Below are positions 7,430 through 8,636 of a DNA stretch of 8,636 nucleotides, in pieces. The notes beneath the pieces are model-generated. The model was given only the letters and a program-made list of their open reading frames with translations, had not been told where the DNA came from and did not search any database. Source of the stretch: Pseudomonadota bacterium (lineage in GTDB: Bacteria > Pseudomonadota > Alphaproteobacteria > Rhodospirillales > Magnetospirillaceae); the NCBI GenBank assembly GCA_023437865.1, contig JAEZFE010000216.1:1-8636 (forward strand). The letters are read 5' to 3'. Made by a program: the position numbers and the translations under genes. Every line of letters starts with the position of its first letter. Position 1 is the first letter of the stretch.

Positions 7430-7516
7430 TCACGCCGGACCCCATGCGCGGAGGGCCCAATGCCGCCAGATGGCGGCATCGATCAGGCTTGGGCGCTTGG
7501 CGGACTGGTGCGACAT
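7430..7516 (-). CDS. Possible 28-residue Trp-rich leader ORF upstream of the NRPS-like gene
   Basis: On the minus strand an ATG at 7516-7514, preceded by AAAGAG with a 4-base gap, opens 28 codons ending in TGA at 7432-7430. The last half reads DAAIWRHWALRAWGPA, with three Trp. The frame is the same as that of the NRPS-like gene, whose TTG start lies five codons after the TGA. Codon third positions are mostly G or C, as in the neighbouring genes. It may be a translated leader that influences the downstream start, or the former N-terminus of the large protein cut by a nonsense codon. It resembles nothing I recognise, and expression is unproven. Confidence 0.35.
   Translation of the reverse strand: MSHQSAKRPSLIDAAIWRHWALRAWGPA
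7460..7479. promoter_or_regulatory. 20-bp palindrome upstream of the NRPS-like gene (operator-like or RNA hairpin)
   Basis: ATGCCGCCA and TGGCGGCAT are perfect 9-base inverted arms separated by two bases. The site lies about 45 bases before the TTG start of the NRPS-like gene and inside the small upstream ORF, where it encodes AAIWRH and its edges. The compact symmetry would suit a dimeric repressor or activator; as RNA the 2-base centre forces a slightly shorter stem. No partner regulator gene is visible in the window. Confidence 0.5.
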
Positions 7517-7568
7517 CAATCTCTTTTATCAGGTGCGGGCCGCTGACAAAAAGGCTGTCTGCGCCGTC

Positions 7569-8411
7569 TTAGTGCCGGCAGGCGGAAGACGTACTGTCGC
7601 AGGTCATCGGGACTTGGTCCAACCATTGAAACAGGGCATCGCTGGGCATGGGCCGGGCATAGAAATAGCCCTGAACGGCATCCACACGGCATTTGGCGAG
7701 CAGGTCGGCCTGTTCCTGGCGCTCCACACCTTCAGCCACGACCTTCAGACCGAGGGTGTGGCCGAGGGCGACAACGGTGCGGACTATCCGGCGATCGACA
7801 GGACTGGCGTCAATCTCGGCGACGAAGGTGCGATCCAGCTTCAGGACGTCGATCGGCAGGCGCTTCAGATAGGCCAGCGACGAGTAACCAGTCCCGAAAT
7901 CGTCGATGGCAACCGTCATTCCCAAAGCACGCGACCGTTCAAGGACCGCGGTCGCCAACTCAGGATTCGAAATGACCGCCCGTTCGGTGATCTCCAACTC
8001 GATATGATGCGGCGACACGCCATGGCGCCGGGTAACGGCGACAATGCGGTCGGCCAGGTCTTCGTCCAGCAATTCCAGCGGGGACAGGTTCACCGCGACG
8101 CGCGGGGCATGCACGCCACGGGACTGAGCATCGGAGATCAGGGCGCAGCACTGGTTCATGGCCCAATCGCCCAAGGCGCCAATCATGCCGGCTTTCTCGG
8201 CCATCGGAATGAAGCGGTCGGGCGGAACGGCGCCGTAATCGGGATGGTACCAGCGCATCAGAGCCTCGACGCCGCAATGGCCGCCGCTGCGCAGACAGAT
8301 TTTCGGCTGGTAGTGAAGTTGGAGGGCGTTGCAGGCGATGGCCTCTTCCAGGGCAAGCTCAAGATCGGCGTCGGGCACCAGCGGGCGTGGTGCGGTATGA
8401 TCGATACCCAT
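7569..8411 (-). CDS. Stand-alone EAL-domain cyclic-di-GMP phosphodiesterase
   Basis: The EAL family hydrolyses cyclic-di-GMP to pGpG, lowering a second messenger that favours sessile, polysaccharide-producing growth. The 280-residue product is little more than the EAL domain (about 16-265), with no GGDEF, PAS, receiver or membrane part. All catalytic motifs are visible: YQPK (34-37), the signature EALMRW (49-54), VNLS (107-110), ELEITE (138-143), AIDDFGTGYSSL (168-179), LKLDRTF (190-196), VAEGVE (225-230) and QGYFYARPM (247-255). An active enzyme is therefore expected. I chose ATG at 8411 because GGAGGG lies 7 bases upstream; the TTG at 8426 would place that Shine-Dalgarno inside the gene. 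It follows the chemotaxis receptor gene on the same strand with a strong hairpin between them. With no sensor domain of its own, its control probably comes from expression or a partner protein. Confidence 0.95.
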   Translation of the reverse strand: MGIDHTAPRPLVPDADLELALEEAIACNALQLHYQPKICLRSGGHCGVEALMRWYHPDYGAVPPDRFIPMAEKAGMIGALGDWAMNQCCALISDAQSRGVHAPRVAVNLSPLELLDEDLADRIVAVTRRHGVSPHHIELEITERAVISNPELATAVLERSRALGMTVAIDDFGTGYSSLAYLKRLPIDVLKLDRTFVAEIDASPVDRRIVRTVVALGHTLGLKVVAEGVERQEQADLLAKCRVDAVQGYFYARPMPSDALFQWLDQVPMTCDSTSSACRH

Positions 8412-8418
8412 GTATCGG

Positions 8419-8424
8419 CCCTCC
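8419..8424 (-). promoter_or_regulatory. Strong Shine-Dalgarno (GGAGGG) of the EAL gene
   Basis: Read on the minus strand, GGAGGG lies 7 bases before the ATG at 8411. It fixes the start of the EAL gene and sits only 7 bases after the end of the large hairpin at 8432-8478. Confidence 0.7.
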
Positions 8425-8431
8425 AAGAGAA

Positions 8432-8478
8432 CCTAGGCGCGGTGGCAGTCGGGGGGGAGAGAGACCACCGCGCCTAGG
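8432..8478 (-). terminator. 14-bp-stem hairpin between the chemotaxis receptor and EAL genes
   Basis: CCTAGGCGCGGTGG (8432-8445) and CCACCGCGCCTAGG (8465-8478) are perfect inverted copies around a 19-base loop. Read on the minus strand the stem is followed by TTCTCTT, a broken U-tract, so it is a plausible intrinsic terminator for the receptor gene that ends at 8514. A second, weaker pair of CCGCGG arms (8484-8489 and 8502-8507) lies just upstream in that direction. The hairpin ends almost at the EAL gene's ribosome site, and no promoter fits between them, so it may instead be a partial terminator or an mRNA-stabilising intercistronic structure. Confidence 0.6.
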
Positions 8479-8513
8479 GGCAACCGCGGACGCACCACCC
8501 GCCGCGGGCAAGA

Positions 8514-8636
8514 TCAGGCAGCGCGGACCTCATCGAGGAATTCTCCGACCCTGCGAGATAATTCTTCGGCGTTCACGGACAGCGAGCGCGACGAGTCGAG
8601 CACGTGGCCGGCCGACGCCCCGGTCTCGGGGGGCGC
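8514..8636 (-). CDS. Methyl-accepting chemotaxis protein, C-terminal end (truncated by window edge)
   Basis: The last 40 codons of a gene entering from the right edge on the minus strand, ending in TGA at 8516-8514. The peptide runs ETGASAGHVLDSSRSL, then NAEELSRRVGEFLDEVRAA. This is the usual end of alphaproteobacterial chemoreceptors ('ETGxAAxQVLxxAxxLSxxAExLxxEVxxFLxxVRAA'), at the edge of the methylated helical bundle. No pentapeptide for CheR/CheB binding follows. The ligand-binding and signalling parts are outside the window, so the stimulus is unknown. The same strand and close spacing (102 bases) to the EAL gene suggest possible co-transcription. Confidence 0.8.
   Translation of the reverse strand, partial: APPETGASAGHVLDSSRSLSVNAEELSRRVGEFLDEVRAA

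Noticed and set aside
7521..7560. Possible promoter on the minus strand (TTGTCA and TGATAA) and a T5 run after the EAL stop
   Set aside because: The two hexamers are only 12 bases apart, far from the usual 17, and the T-run has no stable stem before it, so neither a promoter nor a terminator can be supported.
7416..8477. Long + strand open frame of 353 codons opposite the EAL gene
   Set aside because: It lies antisense to a gene with every catalytic motif of its family, shows no recognisable domain, and is what high-GC codon bias produces on the other strand.

Overview
The window is GC-rich and densely coded. Its gene types (ABC-exported polysaccharide genes, a stand-alone EAL protein, a chemotaxis receptor tail) and strongly G/C-ending codons suggest an alphaproteobacterium, perhaps of the Rhodospirillales/Magnetospirillum kind. 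That placement rests on overall impression, not on a marker gene.

Left half (1-4729, + strand): a surface-polysaccharide biosynthesis and export cluster. In order it holds the C-terminal part of a membrane sugar-1-phosphate transferase (1-831, running off the left edge), a KpsT/Wzt-type ABC ATPase (1013-1774, with an alternative start at 965), its Wzm/KpsM-type permease (1771-2544, overlapping by ATGA), an atypical GT-B-like glycosyltransferase (2551-3504) and a canonical family-4 glycosyltransferase (3545-4729). Inferred scheme: the first enzyme loads the first sugar phosphate on undecaprenyl phosphate, the glycosyltransferases extend the chain in the cytoplasm, and the ABC pair flips or exports the lipid-linked glycan. 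The 832-930 gap holds no clear gene. A possible 29-codon reading frame at 931-1020 bridges it to the ATPase gene.

Middle (4742-7414, - strand): one large 890-residue NRPS-like protein with the order adenylation - carrier - thioesterase and no condensation domain. It converges on the glycosyltransferase operon with only 12 bases between the stop codons. The Asp that normally anchors the alpha-amino group of the substrate seems to be missing from its adenylation pocket. Upstream lie a 28-codon Trp-rich reading frame, in the same frame and closed by a single TGA, and a 20-bp near-perfect palindrome inside that frame.

Right end (7569-8636, - strand): a stand-alone EAL-domain cyclic-di-GMP phosphodiesterase with all its motifs, preceded by the C-terminal end of a methyl-accepting chemotaxis protein that enters from the right edge. 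A 14-bp-stem hairpin sits between the two, only 7 bases from the EAL gene's Shine-Dalgarno sequence.

The most unusual items are the A-T-TE enzyme beside a polysaccharide locus with its small in-frame upstream frame and palindrome, the cysteine-bearing glycosyltransferase with His in place of the first EX7E glutamate, and the hairpin between the receptor and EAL genes. I see no RNA genes, CRISPR arrays or insertion sequences.
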